Origin: Leptodactylus fallax
Lineage: Eukaryota > Chordata > Amphibia > Anura > Leptodactylidae
Assembly: GCA_947044405.1 (NCBI GenBank)
Contig: CAMRHE010000322.1
Span: 1,550,001 to 1,614,000, forward strand
Reading direction: 5' to 3'
DNA: 64,000 bases
A program made the position numbers and the translations under genes. Shown in pieces: positions 31,286 through 44,271 of the stretch. Position 1 is the first letter of the stretch. Every line of letters starts with the position of its first letter. Under the pieces are notes generated by a model, which did no database searches, was not told the origin of the DNA, and saw nothing but the letters and a program-made list of their open reading frames with translations.

Positions 31286-33064
31286 TTACATTTGCACATA
31301 GGTCCCCTTGTTCGAAAGAAGCTTCTGAACTCTCTCGTCCATTGAATTTGTCAGTTTTTGGATGGTTTCTGCTTCAATAGTTTTGCATGAGGACAGAATA
31401 CCCTCCCAGAGCTGTTGCTTAGATGTGAACTGCTTCCCGCCATCATAGACACTCCTTTTGATGATGCTCCAGAGGTTCTCAATGGGGTTGAGATCATGGG
31501 AGCATGTGGGCCTGTTTTGCCAAGGGAAAAAGATTCTTTGGATTCCGTGTAATAGAATAAAACACTGGACTATCAACAATAGCTTAACATTTTATTAAGA
31601 AAGGTATAAGAAGATATCAAAAAGGTCTTACAACAAGGAAAAGTATAAAAGATATTAGAATGTAATTAAATCAACACTTCCAACACTTAAAGGTATATCA
31701 AATCAACACTTCCAGCACTTAAAAGTATATCAGAAGGTATATCAAAGTTAATCAGAAGGTAATCAAAAGGTAATCAAATCAACACTTACAACACTGCCAA
31801 GCTTCATTGATGAATTCCGATAAGGGTAGCTTCAGGAAATCTCACCAAGCCGTTGTGACAGGACCAGGACTCATCATGCAGCGTCAGGCGTCCCCAATAA
31901 TCTGCAGTCAAGGTTGCAACATACGGCTAGGGGATGTTTCCCATCTTATATACCCTTTGTGTGCGTCATAAGAGTGGGCGGGTACAGAAGTGTATACACC
32001 TCTGTAAGGCTTTACTCGTCTCCAAGCTGACATTCCTGTGAAAGGGGCCAATTTCCACTGGAATATCTCCCAGGACACGTACACCTCATACAGTGTTAAA
32101 CTTTAAGCTGGCTTTTATGGACATGTAAACATCACCTCAAACAGAGTTAAACCTTAAGCTGTCCATGTAGACATTACCTCATGCAGAGTTGAAATGAAGG
32201 TTCCTATGAGCTGGCTTTTATCAGGGGCAGCCATTTTATCAAGGGCATCCATTTTGGTTTTTTGCATTACAGGGCCACACCATAAGTTTGTCCCCTTTTA
32301 TGCCCATAGCAGCCAGAGATGCAGATGTGTTATTTGCAGCATGAGACGGTGCATTATCATGCATGAAAATGATCTTTCTGCGGAATGCATGGTTCTTCTT
32401 CTTGAACCATGGCAGGAAGTGCTGTTTGAGAAACTCCACATACATTATGGAGTTCATCTTTACCCCTTCAGGGATCCTAAAGGGCCGACAATCTCTCTCC
32501 CCATGATTCCAGCCCAAAACATTACTCCACCTCCTCCTTGTTGGTGCCGTAGCCGTGTTTGCATGGGGTGTCCATCAACAAGCCATCCTCCACTCCATCC
32601 ATCTGGACCATTGAGCGTTGCACGGCACTCATCGGTGAACAAAACAGTTTTGAAGTCAGTCTTCATATATTGTTTGGCCCACTGGAGCCGTTTCTGCTTG
32701 TGTGCAGTGGATAGAGGAGGTCGACAGGAAATGCTTACGCACAGCTGCAAACCTCTGAAGGACCCTGCATCTTGTTGTTCGGGGGGACGTTGGAGGCACC
32801 AGCAGCTTCAAAAACTTGTCTGCTGCTATGACAAGGCATTTTTGAAGCTGCTCTTTTAACCTGACGTAATTGCCTGTTGGAAAGAGTCCTCAATTTTCCC
32901 TTATCAGCACGCACACTTGTGTGCTGTGAATCAGCTACATACTTCTTGATTGTGCGATGATCACGATGAAGTGTCTTGGCAATGTTGATTGTAGTCATGC
33001 CTTGACCTAAACACTCCACAATTTGTTGTTTCTCAGCAGCCGACACATCCTTTTTCTTTCCCAT
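31286..33064 (-). pseudogene. DD37E transposase, frameshifted and LTR-interrupted
   Basis: The start MGKKKDVSAAEKQQIV lies at 33064. The helix-turn-helix INIAKTLHRDHRTIKKYV is followed by frame changes near 32740 and 32500. Catalytic motifs are LFTDECRATLNG (first Asp), FMHDNAPSH (second Asp) and LNPIENLW (Glu). The LTR at 31513-32271 interrupts the gene between MVWP and the [11 protein letters not shown] block. The C-terminus LLSNKGTYVQM ends at 31286. At least two frameshifts plus the insertion make it inactive. Confidence 0.85.
31513..32271 (-). mobile_element. Solo LTR (retroviral/LTR-retrotransposon type) with GGGCC duplication
   Basis: 759 bp, begins TG and ends CA on both strands, flanked by a 5-bp duplication GGGCC (31508-31512, 32272-32276). 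Read on the minus strand there is a TATATAAGATGG box (about 31955), then AATAAA (about 31597) before the end, the order U3-R-U5. No internal coding region remains, as after LTR-LTR recombination. A 3-fold imperfect CAACACTTCCA/AAGGTATATCA repeat lies at 31670-31790. Confidence 0.85.
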
Positions 33065-34808
33065 TTTGGCTGAAAATGTAGGCTGCTTAATAATGTGGGA
33101 CAGCCTTCTTAAGTAGTCTTGCCTTTAATTGGACACACCTGACAAACTAATTAGCACAGGTGTCTGCAATTGCTTTCAGTGATATAAAGAGCCCTGACAC
33201 ACATCACCATCAATGAGTTTAACTGACAAACAAAAAAAATTCTTACCTTATCACTCCCAAACACTTTTTGCATAATAATTTGGAACACAGTGTATAGCAG
33301 CCCAGATGCAGCAATTTCATGGATGGGAGGAGGAGTCTTATTCTGGAATAACGGCACAATTAACGTCACAAGGCTTGGATTGGAGGCACACAGTTAGTAT
33401 TTTAGAGGCAGGAGGGACTCATGTATCGGGAAGAACTATGCCCACTCTGATCTTACATTCCAAGGTATGAGACAGGGGAAAGAGTACTATGGGAATAACC
33501 AGATGAGAATAGGAGAATCGAGGGGTTTTTATGGTTTCTCAGGTACTCCAGGAAGGATCAATTAAAAGTTTTGATCAATTACAGTCTGAATTTTCCATAC
33601 CGCATAGATCCTTCCAATATCTGCAACGCTGACACACTTGCCAAGTTCAATCCAGAACTGTCAATCTACAGTCAGGGATCATGCTGCCCTAGATTCCATA
33701 TTGTTGGCTGATACCACTAAAGGATATATTTCTATGGTATATCATGACCTATTGTCTTATCATTTAGCTAAGTTTTCCCTGCAGGCCAGGGATTCATGGG
33801 TGGTGGATGTTGGGCCACTTTCGGAAGAACAGTGGAATGACAAACTGGAGCTTACCCCGAAACTATTTCATTGTGAGGAGTAAAGATTGTCCCACTTGTA
33901 TTTACTACATAGGGTTTATCATACTCCTAGCTTTCTTTTCTGGATTGGGTTACGCCCAATTGCCTTATGTCCCAGATGTGGTCATGAGGAGGCTCACTTG
34001 CTCCATATGTTCTGGGAATGTACATCTATTGGACCTTATTGGAGGAGGGTTCTGGTTCTCATTAATAAAGTAAATGGCCTGCAAATACAGGCAGACCCAA
34101 GGGTTTGTCTGTTAGGGGAAGGGATAAATATGTAACCCTCCTCTGGCTGTGGGTATTGTAAGAATACTATTTCAAGCTAGAAAGTTACTGGCGTTTCCCT
34201 GGCTAGAGTCCTCACCTCCATCCATTGCAGAATTGTAGGCTAGAATGAACTATATTATTCCAACTAGAACAAGGTATATATACTAAACGAAAATCCTTAC
34301 ACAAGTATGAGGCTATATGGGGGGGCTGTTTGGATACCCCTGGGCCTTTCATCTGCAACCCTAAAACTTGTTAGTGTATTTCCTCCAAGCCTTGTGCTGC
34401 TGTCTTGTACCTCAGACTAGGTTCTCAGGAGTGACATATGAGTCTCCCTCGGTGGTGTCCCCAGACTACTTTTGGATAACTCCTTCTCCAGTACCTACTT
34501 GCTAAGTAGAATGTTGTGATAAACCTTGCTGCCCTTATGAAATGCATAAAGTGCCTGACTGTATCTATGTGTGTATCTTTTCACATCATTATAACATCTC
34601 AGGGGGTTGTCGCTGGGTGGTTTTGAATTTGTTTGGTTTAGCTGTCCTATTTTGTCTGCATGTTGACAATGCCTTTTTCCTAGTACATTGTACTGGGACT
34701 TTTTTTTTTTATTTTGCCCTGTGTTGTATATGTACCTTTTATTGGAAAAGTGGAAAAAGTGTATATTAGATATTCTTAATAAATACTATATGACTTAAAA
34801 AAAAAATT

Positions 34809-36116
34809 AAGAACCAAGTGCTTTTTTAAAAATGGAGACAAACCACTAAGTCAAAAAGAGTTCTCATGTTTTTGAGCAGGATAACAAAGTCCCTCTTGTA
34901 TCTGGCATGATGGCATATATATTAAATGTAAAATAGATGTGGAACCTACACTTGACTTGTGGAACCTGTTATAACGCAGTCCATGGTCGCATTAAAAATA
35001 AAAAAGCTTTATACTCACCCTGCCGCTGTACTCCCCATGCCTGAGCAGTTCCTCAATGAAGCCAGAGGGGTACTCCTCGGCTTCAGTTCGCATGCCCCGC
35101 AATTATGTACGGACCCGGGGTGTCCATCTTTGGCTTCAGGCGCCAGGAGGTGTGCCTCATGAATAAGCTGGACCGATCTCACCAAACAGCGTCGATCGGA
35201 CCCTTATCTAGGTAAGTATAAAGGTTTTTTATTTTAATGCACCTGCGGATTGCATTACAACAGGGAGATTTGGGACACTAAACCCCAGGTCTATAAGGAC
35301 CTGTGGGTGGTTTAGTGTCCCAGATTGACCTGACAGATTCCCTTTAACTACTCTGGTTGTTCGGAGAATACCCAAACACAGGCTGTTATTCTCAGGACAC
35401 CTATTAGAGTGAATAGAGAGAACAGGGTATGCACCGCTAAATCTCTACTCACAGTGGCAGTTAGACAGGCTAGATGACCCCCGTTCTCAGGAATAGAATA
35501 CCTCTACAAATTATCTATATGCCATAATTATCTTAGTAGGAAGTTCTGCTTTTTATGTTATAATAGAAGAGCGCTATAATTTCTTGACTGACATCAGAGA
35601 CATTTTTCATTTTACACATGATCAGTGCTGACAACTAGCTGGTGCTTTTAAAGTGACAGATCAATCTGATGCTACAGTTATTTAAGCTAAGGATTTCATT
35701 TGTTCATGTCATGTTAGAATTTCAATGTGCTCTGCAGTTTCCATGGAAACAGTCTAAACTGTTTCATAGAATGATATAGGTCAGGTATATACTGTATATA
35801 GTTCTGTAAGAAGAATATAAACCTAAGTTTTGCATTGGGAAAAAGCACATCTTGTTTTTTGTATACCTTTTTAAGTTAAGGAATAACAGGCATCCTTCAC
35901 TAACATAACGCAACATCAATCACGGCAGTCTTTCAACCTCGGTAAGGAAGAGAGATAAACAAAGAATTTACACATCAGCATGTGTATATGTACTAGACTG
36001 TTATATTTATCGCTTACAGACAAATTAATTTAATGTCAAGTCAATATCTTGGTCTCTTGATAATTATAAGGGCATATTTACATGTTGCAGAAATTCATTC
36101 ATTTGCAGAAATTATA
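34809..36116. other. Decayed repeats, no gene
   Basis: 35000-35340 contains TTTATACTCACC and GGTAAGTATAAAGG in inverted arrangement and ends TGACAGATTCCCTTTAA, a TTAA-MITE-like end. A short inverted pair GGGACACTAAACC/GGTTTAGTGTCCC is at 35272-35325. 35350-36116 has no recognised feature. Confidence 0.4.
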
Positions 36117-36124
36117 CTCTAAAG

Positions 36125-37232
36125 CAGTGGTCCCCAATCACCGATCCGCGGACCAGGACCGGGCTGTTGGGGTTTTTTGCCAGTCCGTGGGGCTCCCGGC
36201 ACAGCACATTATATGGGGGGCGGGGCGGCGATGTGGCCACAGTGTCGTGGCTCTTGGCCAGGGCCACTTTAAACGTAGGGCCAACGGTGCTCTTGCACTG
36301 GGCCCTATGGTAGCGGGGGCCCCCTTTGGACAGCAGGACAGTCCTACATTTGCTTTCCCGCTGTCCAGGGCAGTGGGTCCGGGCTACCCCAACTCATTAG
36401 ATGAAGCAGGGAGCTCATGGCACTGTACTTCATCACCCGGTCGCTTTCTTTGCTCCCGGTGTTCTGGGAGCAGGAGGCGCGATGTAGTGACGTCACTTAC
36501 ATCGCTCCTGTTGTTCCTTGAAGACTCCGGGACCAGAGAAAGGAGAGAACAGAGGAATGGGGAAAGGAGAGTATTAAGTTTTGTTTTTTTTTCCTTTGAT
36601 ATACTGTATACAGTGGGGGACACAAAACTGTGGAGGCAACCTGGGGTGGGGGGAAACATGATACTGTGGGGGCAACCTGAATGGGCCATGTCAGTGTGGG
36701 GGAACATGAATTTGGGGGGTGGCAATCTGGAGGGGGCCATGATACTGTGGGGAGGCATGATACCTTGGGGACAACCTGGAGGAGGCCATGAATCTGTGGG
36801 AGGCAACCTGGGTGGGTCCATGAATCTGTGGGGGACATGATACTGTGGGGGCAACCTGGGGTGAGGACATGATACTGTGGAGGCATCCTGGAGGGGGACA
36901 TGAATCTGTGGGGGCAACCTGGAGTGAGGACATGATACTGTGGAGGCATCCTGGAGGGGGACATGAATCTGTGGGGGGACATGATACTGTGGGGGCAACC
37001 TGGGGTGAGGACATGATACTGTGGAGGCAACCTGGAGGGGGACATGATACATTCTGAACCTATGGTGAGTTGAGTCACATTCACATTATAAATGTCATAA
37101 TTAAATGATAAGTATGCACTAAAATCCAACTCCCTCCATAACCCCGCCCCTATATGACCAAAGCCTCGCCCCTGCCCCACCCCACCCTGCCGGGCCATGG
37201 TTCCCTCGTGCAAAAAAGGTTGGTGACCACTG
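36125..37232. mobile_element. hAT-type non-autonomous element (second family) with minisatellite
   Basis: Ends CAGTGGTCCCCAATC and GGTTGGTGACCACTG are flanked by a perfect 8-bp duplication CTCTAAAG (36117-36124, 37233-37240). No transposase. The interior has a GC-rich part and a tandem array at 36610-37055. Long frames on both strands are repeat artefacts. Confidence 0.92.
36610..37055. repeat. Minisatellite in the second hAT family
   Basis: Units of about 33-36 bp: CATGATACTGTGG.GGCAACCTGG.G(T)GAGGA, alternating with a CATGAATCTGTGGG variant. Higher-order pairs appear at 36860-37040. Confidence 0.85.
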
Positions 37233-37240
37233 CTCTAAAG

Positions 37241-38389
37241 CGTAAGGTACTACATAGCAACTGCCATGTTGTTATGATGCAGTCACGATGTGACCTAAAG
37301 CCCCACAGTCATGCAAGTCAACTCAGATTGTGAACTCAGGCGTGTGCACACCATCTCTCCCTGCTCTCGACTATGCCAGCTGTTGTAGCTCAGGGTTCAT
37401 ATACACGCGTTTGAGGCTGAAGTAGGGGGAGCTGGTGTGCACGTAAGAAAGTTCAGAAGATACATTGGGACATCAGACTTGACACACCTATAGTGGCACA
37501 ATTACAGCCATGGTGTTCACCCTCCAGAACATCATTCATGCCACTATTATATGCCACCATTTACAACAGGGAATGTATGACTGGGCAAGTCAGATAATTT
37601 GCATGTAGCATAAAAATCACTTTTTAACATTACCCCTTTGCTGGATTTTATGCATAACCATGTTTAAAAACCACTTGTGCAGCACTCAGACTTGGTCGTG
37701 AGGAATTCACACTTCAATACCCCATGATAGGTTCCCTTTAACCCCATCAGGTCTGAGCCCAAAAGTGTGTTAAGGACCAGGCCTCATTTTTCAAAACTGA
37801 CATATGTCACTTTATATGGCAATAACTTTAAGATGCTTTAACTTATACAAGTGATTTTGAGACTGTTTTTTCGTGAGACATTGTACTTTATGGTAGTGGT
37901 AAACATTGATCAATATTTTTGTATTCATTTATAAAAAAAAAAATAGGACATTTGATGGAAATTTGGAAAAAAAATCACAATTTTCAAAATGTGAAATGCT
38001 CTGCTTTTCAAACAGATAGTCATATCACCCAAATACATTAATAAATATTATCTACCATATCTCTGCTATATATTGGCATCATCTTTTAATCGTCCTTTCA
38101 TTCATTTTGGACGTTAGAAGGCTTACAAGTGTAACAGCGATTTTCCAGATTTACAAGAAAATTTCCCAAACTAACTTTTTTAGTTAGTTCTGAAGAGGAT
38201 TATAAAGGCCTATATATTAGAAACCCCCATGAATCACCCAATTTTCAAAACTGCACCCCTCATATAATTCAAAACAGCATTTGGGAAGTTTGTTAACTCT
38301 TTAAACATTTCACGGGGATTAAAACAATATGGAGGTGAAATTTAGACATTTCATTTTTTTTCAATAATACATTCATTTAGCCCTAAAAT
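37241..38389. other. Unassigned DNA grading into a high-copy repeat
   Basis: 37241-37730 has no recognised feature. From about 37730 (CCCTTTAACCCCATCAGG) the sequence looks like the start of a large non-autonomous repeat that leads into the 390-bp tandem array. Confidence 0.35.
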
Positions 38390-40940
38390 TAACACATTCA
38401 CAAAGGGTTAAAGGAGAAAATGCATCTCACAGTTTGTTATGCAATTTCTCCTGAGCACAGAAATACCCCACATGTGGGTGTAAACTGATGTTTGGGCATT
38501 CGGCAGTACACAGAAGGGAAGGAGAGCCACTGGACGTTTGAAAAGCAGATTTTACTTGAATAGTTTTCAGGTGCCATGTCTCATTTGCAGAGCCCCTAGA
38601 GTACCAATACAATGGAAACCCCCTAAAAGTGACCCCATTTTGGAAACTACACCCCTCTCAGAATTTATCAAGAGGTATAGTGAGCATTTTGACCCAACAG
38701 CCTTTTCACAGATTTTACTAACACTGGGATGTGTAAATTAAAAATTACTAAAATGTCACTTTATCCTCAAAATTTTCATTTTCACAAGGGATTAAAAGAG
38801 AAAAAGCACCCAAAAGGTTGTTAAACAATTTCTCCTGAACACAGCAATACCCCATATGTGGTCATAATCTGCTGTGTGGGTACATGGCGGGGCTTGGAAT
38901 GGAAAGACTGCTATTTGGCTTTTGGAGGGCAGATTTTGCTGGAATAGTTTTCAGGTGGCATGTCGCATTTACAGAGCCCCTAAAGTAACAATACAATGGA
39001 AACCCCAAAAAGTGACCCCGTTTTGGAAACTACACCCCTCACAGAACATATCAAGGGATATAATGAGCAGTTTGACGCTACAGCTGTTTCACAGATTTTA
39101 TTAACAATGGGACGTGAAAATGAAAAATTCCTTTTTTTTCTAATAAACCGTCAATTTAGTCCCAAATTTTTTATTTTCACAAGAGGATACAGGAGAAAAA
39201 GCTCCCCAAAGTTCATTACACAATTTCTCCTGAACACGGCAATACCCCCCATGTGGTTGTAAACTGCTGTATGGGTACATGCTGGTGCTGGGAAAGGAAA
39301 GAGCGCTATTTGGCTTTTGGAGGGCAGATTTTGCTGGAATAGTTTTCAGGTGCCATGTCGCATTTGCAGAGCCCCAAAAGTACCGATACAATGAAAACTC
39401 TCAAAAAGTGACCCCATTTTAGAAACTACACCCCTCAAGGAATTTATCAAGGGGTATTATCATTTTGAGCCCAAGAGTGCTTCTCAAAAATTAATGTACA
39501 AAGTGAAAATTTTAATTTTTAAATAAACATGCCATTTCGCTGCCCAATACGTTGCGCCCAGTTTGTCATCAGAGACACACACTCTTAAAACTATTAAGTG
39601 GGCTATCCCAGGTAGAAAGAAGTTGCATATGTGGGTGTAAACTGCTGCTTGGGCACATGGCAGGGCTCAGAAGGAAAGGAGCACTGCGCTTTTTAGCTTT
39701 TGATTTACAGATTTTCTGGACGCCATGTTGTTTTTGCAGAGCCCTGAAGGTGCCAGTAAATTGGAATTCCCCAAGAAGTGACCCCATTTTGTAGGGGTAT
39801 TTTTAGAGTCTCTACAAATGTGACATGGCGTCCAAAAACCAACATCTAAATCAGCGGTCCAAAACACATAGCGCTCCTTCACATCTGCACCCTCCTGTGT
39901 GCCCAAACGGCAGTTTATGCCCACATGTATGACACTGTTGTACCCAGGATAACGTACTTAATGTCATATGCGGGTATAAACTGCTGTTTGGGAACAGCCA
40001 GGCACAGAAGATAAGGAGCGCTATTTTGGTTTTTGGAGCATAGTTTGGTTTTTGGACATCATGCCACTTTTGCAGGGCCCTTGAATTGGCAGTGAAGTAG
40101 AACCCGCAGACACATGACCCCACTTTGGAAACTACAACACTCAAGGGATTTATAAAGTGGGGTAGCGAGCATTCTTAACCCTTGAATGTTGCATTAATTT
40201 AATTTCCAGAAAATGAATGCACAGCTGATAATTGCAATTTTTCCATAGATACGTCATTTCAGTGCCCAATATGTTGTACCCAACTTATGTCAGTAGAGAC
40301 CTACACTCCAAAAACTGTTAAGCGGGTATCCCGGACACAACAGCCTTTGGAGCATTCATCTGTGATACAAGCCGAGCACAACATATTATGCACTGAAATT
40401 AAGTATTCCTGGAAAAATTGTCATTTTCACCTTTCACATATTCATTTCTGGAATTAATGCAACACTTGGGGGTTAAAAATGTTCTCTGTACCCCTGGATA
40501 AATTCCTTCAGGGGTGTAGTTTTCAAAATGGGGTCACATGTCAGGGGATCCTCTTTACTGGTGTTTCAGCAACTCTGCAAAAGTGTCATGGCATCCAAAA
40601 AGCAAACCGTCTAAATCTGTGCTCCAAAATAGCGCTCCTTCCCTTCTGTGCACAAACAGCAGTTTATACCCACATATGGCATTAAGTACGTTATCCTGGG
40701 TACACCAGTGTCATACATGTGGGCATAAACTGCAGTTTGGGCACACAAAAGGGAAGGGGCTCTGTGTGGATTTTGGAACGCAGATTCAGATGTTTGGGAT
40801 CTGGACGCCATGTCAGGTTTGCAGAGCCTCTAAAGTACCAGTAAAGTGGAATCCCCTATGGAATGACCCCATTTTGAAAACTGCACCCCTCAAAGAATTT
40901 ATCAAGGGGTGTAGTGCTCTTTAGTATCCCAGACATGAAT
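38390..40940 (+). repeat. Tandem array of an about 390-bp unit
   Basis: The landmark TTTCTCCTGA(A/G)CAC recurs at about 38446, 38830 and 39224, giving 384- and 394-bp periods. GTGACCCC(A/G)TTTTGGAAACTAC and ATCAAGGG(G/A)TAT recur once per unit. More divergent units continue to 40940, partly with CAAATTCCTTCAGG-type inversions. Same sequence in other blocks at 47885-48800 and 51360-52480. Non-coding. Confidence 0.8.
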
Positions 40941-41149
40941 GCACAGCGGATGGTGAAAAGTGAATATGTAAGCTGTGCGGAGTACATTGGGAACATCAAA
41001 TTCCCTACTATATCCCCAGTAGCTCCTATGATTGGGGGGTATTTCTGGGGGTCACTTCTGGTTTATTTTCCCTTGTGAGCTCTAAATTTGGGGTGTCCCC
41101 TGATATACGCTCGCACAGCTTATACGTTCCCTTCCTGCCGCAGCCAGTT

Positions 41150-42260
41150 TTGTTTTAATGATTTAGCGATTTTTGGGGTTTTTGTGTTCACATTGTACAA
41201 GCTTTATTTTCTTTATTTTTCTGGTGATGTAGCCATATGAGGGCTTGTTGTTTGCAGTATGAGATGCATTTTGTAATGACCCCATTTTTGGGTGCCTATA
41301 ATTTATAGAATAAATTTTATTAACTTTCTTAGTGGATAAAAAAAAACAAAAAACATAAATTCTGGTAATGCCTTTTTGCCTTTTATTTTTTTTTTCCACG
41401 CAGCGTGCAGCATAAGTATCATGTTACCTTTATTCTTTGGGTCGGTACGATTACGGCGGCAATACCTCATCTATATTGTTTTTTTATGCATTACTAGTTT
41501 TGCAGAACAAAAACCCATTTGGGGAAAGAAATCAATTCTTGCATCGCCATCTTCTGAGAGGTGTAGCAATTTTTTTTTTTTTTCGGTTGACAGAGTTGGT
41601 TGAGGGATTATTTTTTGCGGGATGATCTGTCCTTTTTATTTGGTACTGTTTTGGGGTACATATGACTTTTTGATCACTTTTTACAGCTTTTTTTTTTTAA
41701 GGCAAGATGGCGAAAAATCATTATTTCCTTGCTTAATTAATTTATTTTTTTCATACACTTTACTTTTTTTTTTTTATATGTCCCACTAGACACATAGACT
41801 GACTTCTAGAGGTCCCATCAGGATCAACCAGGTAGTGGGGGCTCCAGGAAGCCTGGCCAGATCCCGGGCTGCATATTATAGGGGGGTGGCAACATGGCGG
41901 AACCCCTTGGATGCTACGGTCATGTTTGACCGCGGCATCCAAGGGGTTAAAAACCCTGAGCGGTGCTGAGAGAGGTTAAGGAGCAGGGTGCTAGCTGTCA
42001 GTTACAGCTACCACCTGCTCCCGATGCCAACCGCGGCATTCAGTGCCACTAACAAACACTTAAGATGCCGCGGTCGCTATTGACCGCGGCATCTTAAGGG
42101 TTAAACAACGGGGATGGCTGTTATCACCGGTCCCTGCTGTTGCAGCGGGAGCCTGGCTGTCAGATACAGCTGGGCTCCCACGGTGATCGCACGGGCTCTG
42201 CTTATGCTAACTAACCACATTCTCCCACGTACATGTATATGAGAATGTGTAAAGGGGTTA
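41150..42260 (+). repeat. High-copy repeat following the tandem array
   Basis: Contains GATGTAGCCATATGAGGGCTTG, TTTTGCAGAACAAAAACCCATTTGGGG and TACATATGACTTTTTGATCAC, all found inverted at 50030-50800. The end part (41860-42100) has paired CCGCGGCATC(C/T)(A/T)A words. Probably the flank of one large non-autonomous transposon. No gene. Confidence 0.55.
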
Positions 42261-42749
42261 ATGTTAAAATAAAAGTGAAAGGACTGTTGCATCTAGTTTC
42301 GGTTTTAGATAAGAAAATAGACAGCAGTTTGGGAATTCCTACACTAAAGTCCATACACACATGAGGGGTGTTTTCACCAGTTCCCATCATTGGGCTGGCT
42401 TTCTGCATCCTAGATGCCAGGCCAGTTTGGCATTAGGATGTAATAAGGCATTTTAAATGCCCCCTACAATTGCTGTTCGGGGGGGCTTCTCCTCTGTCAC
42501 TCATTCACTGTCAGGTGCAAGTACAGACACAGCAGCAAGTAGTAAGAGGGCTAATCTGCAGCAATAGTGATGCAGCAGACATTACCAACCATTGCTTTTA
42601 AATGGTTGTTTAGGAAGGGGGCTCCCTCTATTAGGCATTGGTAACTTCGCAAACACAATCATGGGTTGCCAATGCCAGTAGATGGTAGCTTTGAACCTTA
42701 GGAAGGCCTCAAGTTCTAGCTTCAATACATGTCTGCTCATCCAAGTATC
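42261..42749. other. No recognisable feature
   Basis: No exon, RNA gene or repeat end detected. Confidence 0.4.
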
Positions 42750-42757
42750 TATCTACA

Positions 42758-44263
42758 CAGTGGCGTAACTAGGAATGGCTGGGCCCCAAGGCGAACATTT
42801 GACATGGCCCCCCCTCCCCCGAACCGGTTACGGGTCCCCAAACAGTAAAATATGCTCAGCAGAGGCCCCAGATAGTATTATATGCTCAACAGTGGCCCCC
42901 ACACAGCATTATATGCTCCACAGTGGCCCCCATACAGCATTATATGCTCTACATTTCTCCCCCCACACACAGTATAATATGCTTCCCACAGTGGCCCCAC
43001 ACAGTATAATATGCTCCACACAGTGGTCCCCACCCAGTATTATAGGCTTCCCACAGTGGTACCCACCCAGTATTATATGCCCCCCATAGTGGGCCCCACC
43101 CAGTATTATATCCTCCCTACAGTGGACCCCACACAGTATTATATGCTCCCCACAGTGGTCCCCACCCAGTATTATATGCCCCCCACCCAGTATTATATGC
43201 TCTACAGTGGCCCCCAAACAGTATGATATGCTCTATAGTGGTACCCACTCAGTATTATATGCCCCCCATAGTGGGCCCCACCCAGTATTATATCCTCCCT
43301 ACGGTGGCCCCCACCCAGTATTATATGCTCCCCACAGTGGTCCCCACCCAGTATTATATGCTCTACAGTGGCCCCCACCCAGTGTTATATGCTCTACAGT
43401 GGCCCCCACCCAGTGTTATATGCTCTACAGGGGCCCCCACACAGTATTATATGCTCTACAGTGACCCCCACCCAGTATTATATGCTCTACAGTGGCCCCC
43501 ACACAGTAGTATATGCTCTACAGTGGCCCCCACCCAGTATTATAAGCTCCACAGTGGCCCCACCCTGTATTATATGCTCCCAACAGCCCCCCTCTGCTTT
43601 GATGCTATTATTATACTCTGGCGTCTCCTCAGACCCCAGAGTATAATAATCGGAGGCCAAGGGAAGGTGATTAAAAATAACAAACATTCATACTCACCTT
43701 GCCTTACTTTTCCTTGGCATCCTCGCTCCATCCTGCCGTCTTCGGCGTCTTCAGGCGCTGCCGAGGCCTGTGATTGGGCCTCAGCGGTCACATGGGGGCG
43801 CATTGACGTCATTACGCGGCCGCGCCCCATGTGACCGCTGGGGCCTAATCACAGGCCTCAGTCATGACGGAGGAGCGCCGGAGAGGACGCTGTGCCCAGG
43901 AGAGGTGAGAATATGTATTTATTATTTTCAGTCACCTCCCCTGGTTTGCCATCTATTGGAAAGGGGCCTGCAATATGCAAGGACTCCTTTCCAATAACAG
44001 TATGTATAGCGGTCGGGGAACCAGGCTTTCCCCGACCGCTATCATAATGGTCCGGGGCCCCGGCCATCTCCCGCTGGCCGCGGGCTCCGTAACCTGCCGG
44101 ATCCGTTCGCGGTCGCACCCCCTGTGACCGCGATCATTACTGGTTTGTGGGGTTCGCAGTAGCATCTGCCACAGGGCTCCGGGGCCCCTAATGTCCCGGG
44201 CCCCGTAATGTCCCGGGCCCTGTGGCAGCCACTACCGCTGCTACCCCGATAGTTACGCCCCTG
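42758..44263. mobile_element. hAT-type non-autonomous element with minisatellite, copy 2
   Basis: Inverted relative of 19160-20324: starts CAGTGGCGTAACTAGG and ends GATAGTTACGCCCCTG, flanked by TATCTACA / TAGCTACA (42750-42757, 44264-44271), an 8-bp duplication with one change. It contains the array at 42880-43590 and the palindrome at 43607-43650, in the same order as copy 1. Confidence 0.9.
42880..43590. repeat. Minisatellite inside hAT copy 2
   Basis: About twenty units of 30-37 bp of the form CACCCAGTATTATATGCTC followed by CACAGTGG.CCC. It is longer than the array in copy 1, so the array length varies between sibling elements. Confidence 0.88.
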
Positions 44264-44271
44264 TAGCTACA

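Larger units (their letters stand above)
30959..33292 (-). mobile_element. Tc1/mariner DD37E (TRT-like) element carrying a solo LTR
   Basis: TIRs CACTGTGTTCCAAATTATTATG are flanked by TA (30957-30958, 33293-33294). Total length is 2,334 bp, about 1,570 bp without the nested LTR. It encodes a broken transposase on the minus strand. Spacing of 37 residues between second Asp and Glu matches the TRT (DD37E) group as I know it. Confidence 0.85.
30890..34808 (+). mobile_element. L1-like LINE 3' end, split by a DD37E transposon
   Basis: Plus-strand ORF2 remnants: KEAGVLHFPNAWI just left of the DD37E element and SSPDAAISWMGGG just right of it read as one stretch interrupted at the TA target. Then come FSLQARDSW (33780), HRVYHTPSF, CPRCGHEEAHLLHMFWEC (33982-34022, the CCHC-like motif of L1 ORF2), YWRRVLVLI, and further shifted C-terminal remnants. 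The insertion ends in an A-rich tail at 34797-34808. Boundary at the left is approximate. Confidence 0.7.

Noticed and set aside
32194..32859. 221-codon plus-strand ORF
   Set aside because: Antisense of the DD37E transposase and the solo LTR end; no domain recognised.
42880..43590. CRISPR-like appearance of regular repeats
   Set aside because: Units are contiguous and diverge gradually without unique spacers; the context is a eukaryotic hAT element.
42775..43834. Long open frames rich in PTQYYML-type repeats (also at 19846-20209, 36082-37213 and 55595-55982)
   Set aside because: They are translations of minisatellites whose unit length is often a multiple of three. They are open on several frames and both strands.
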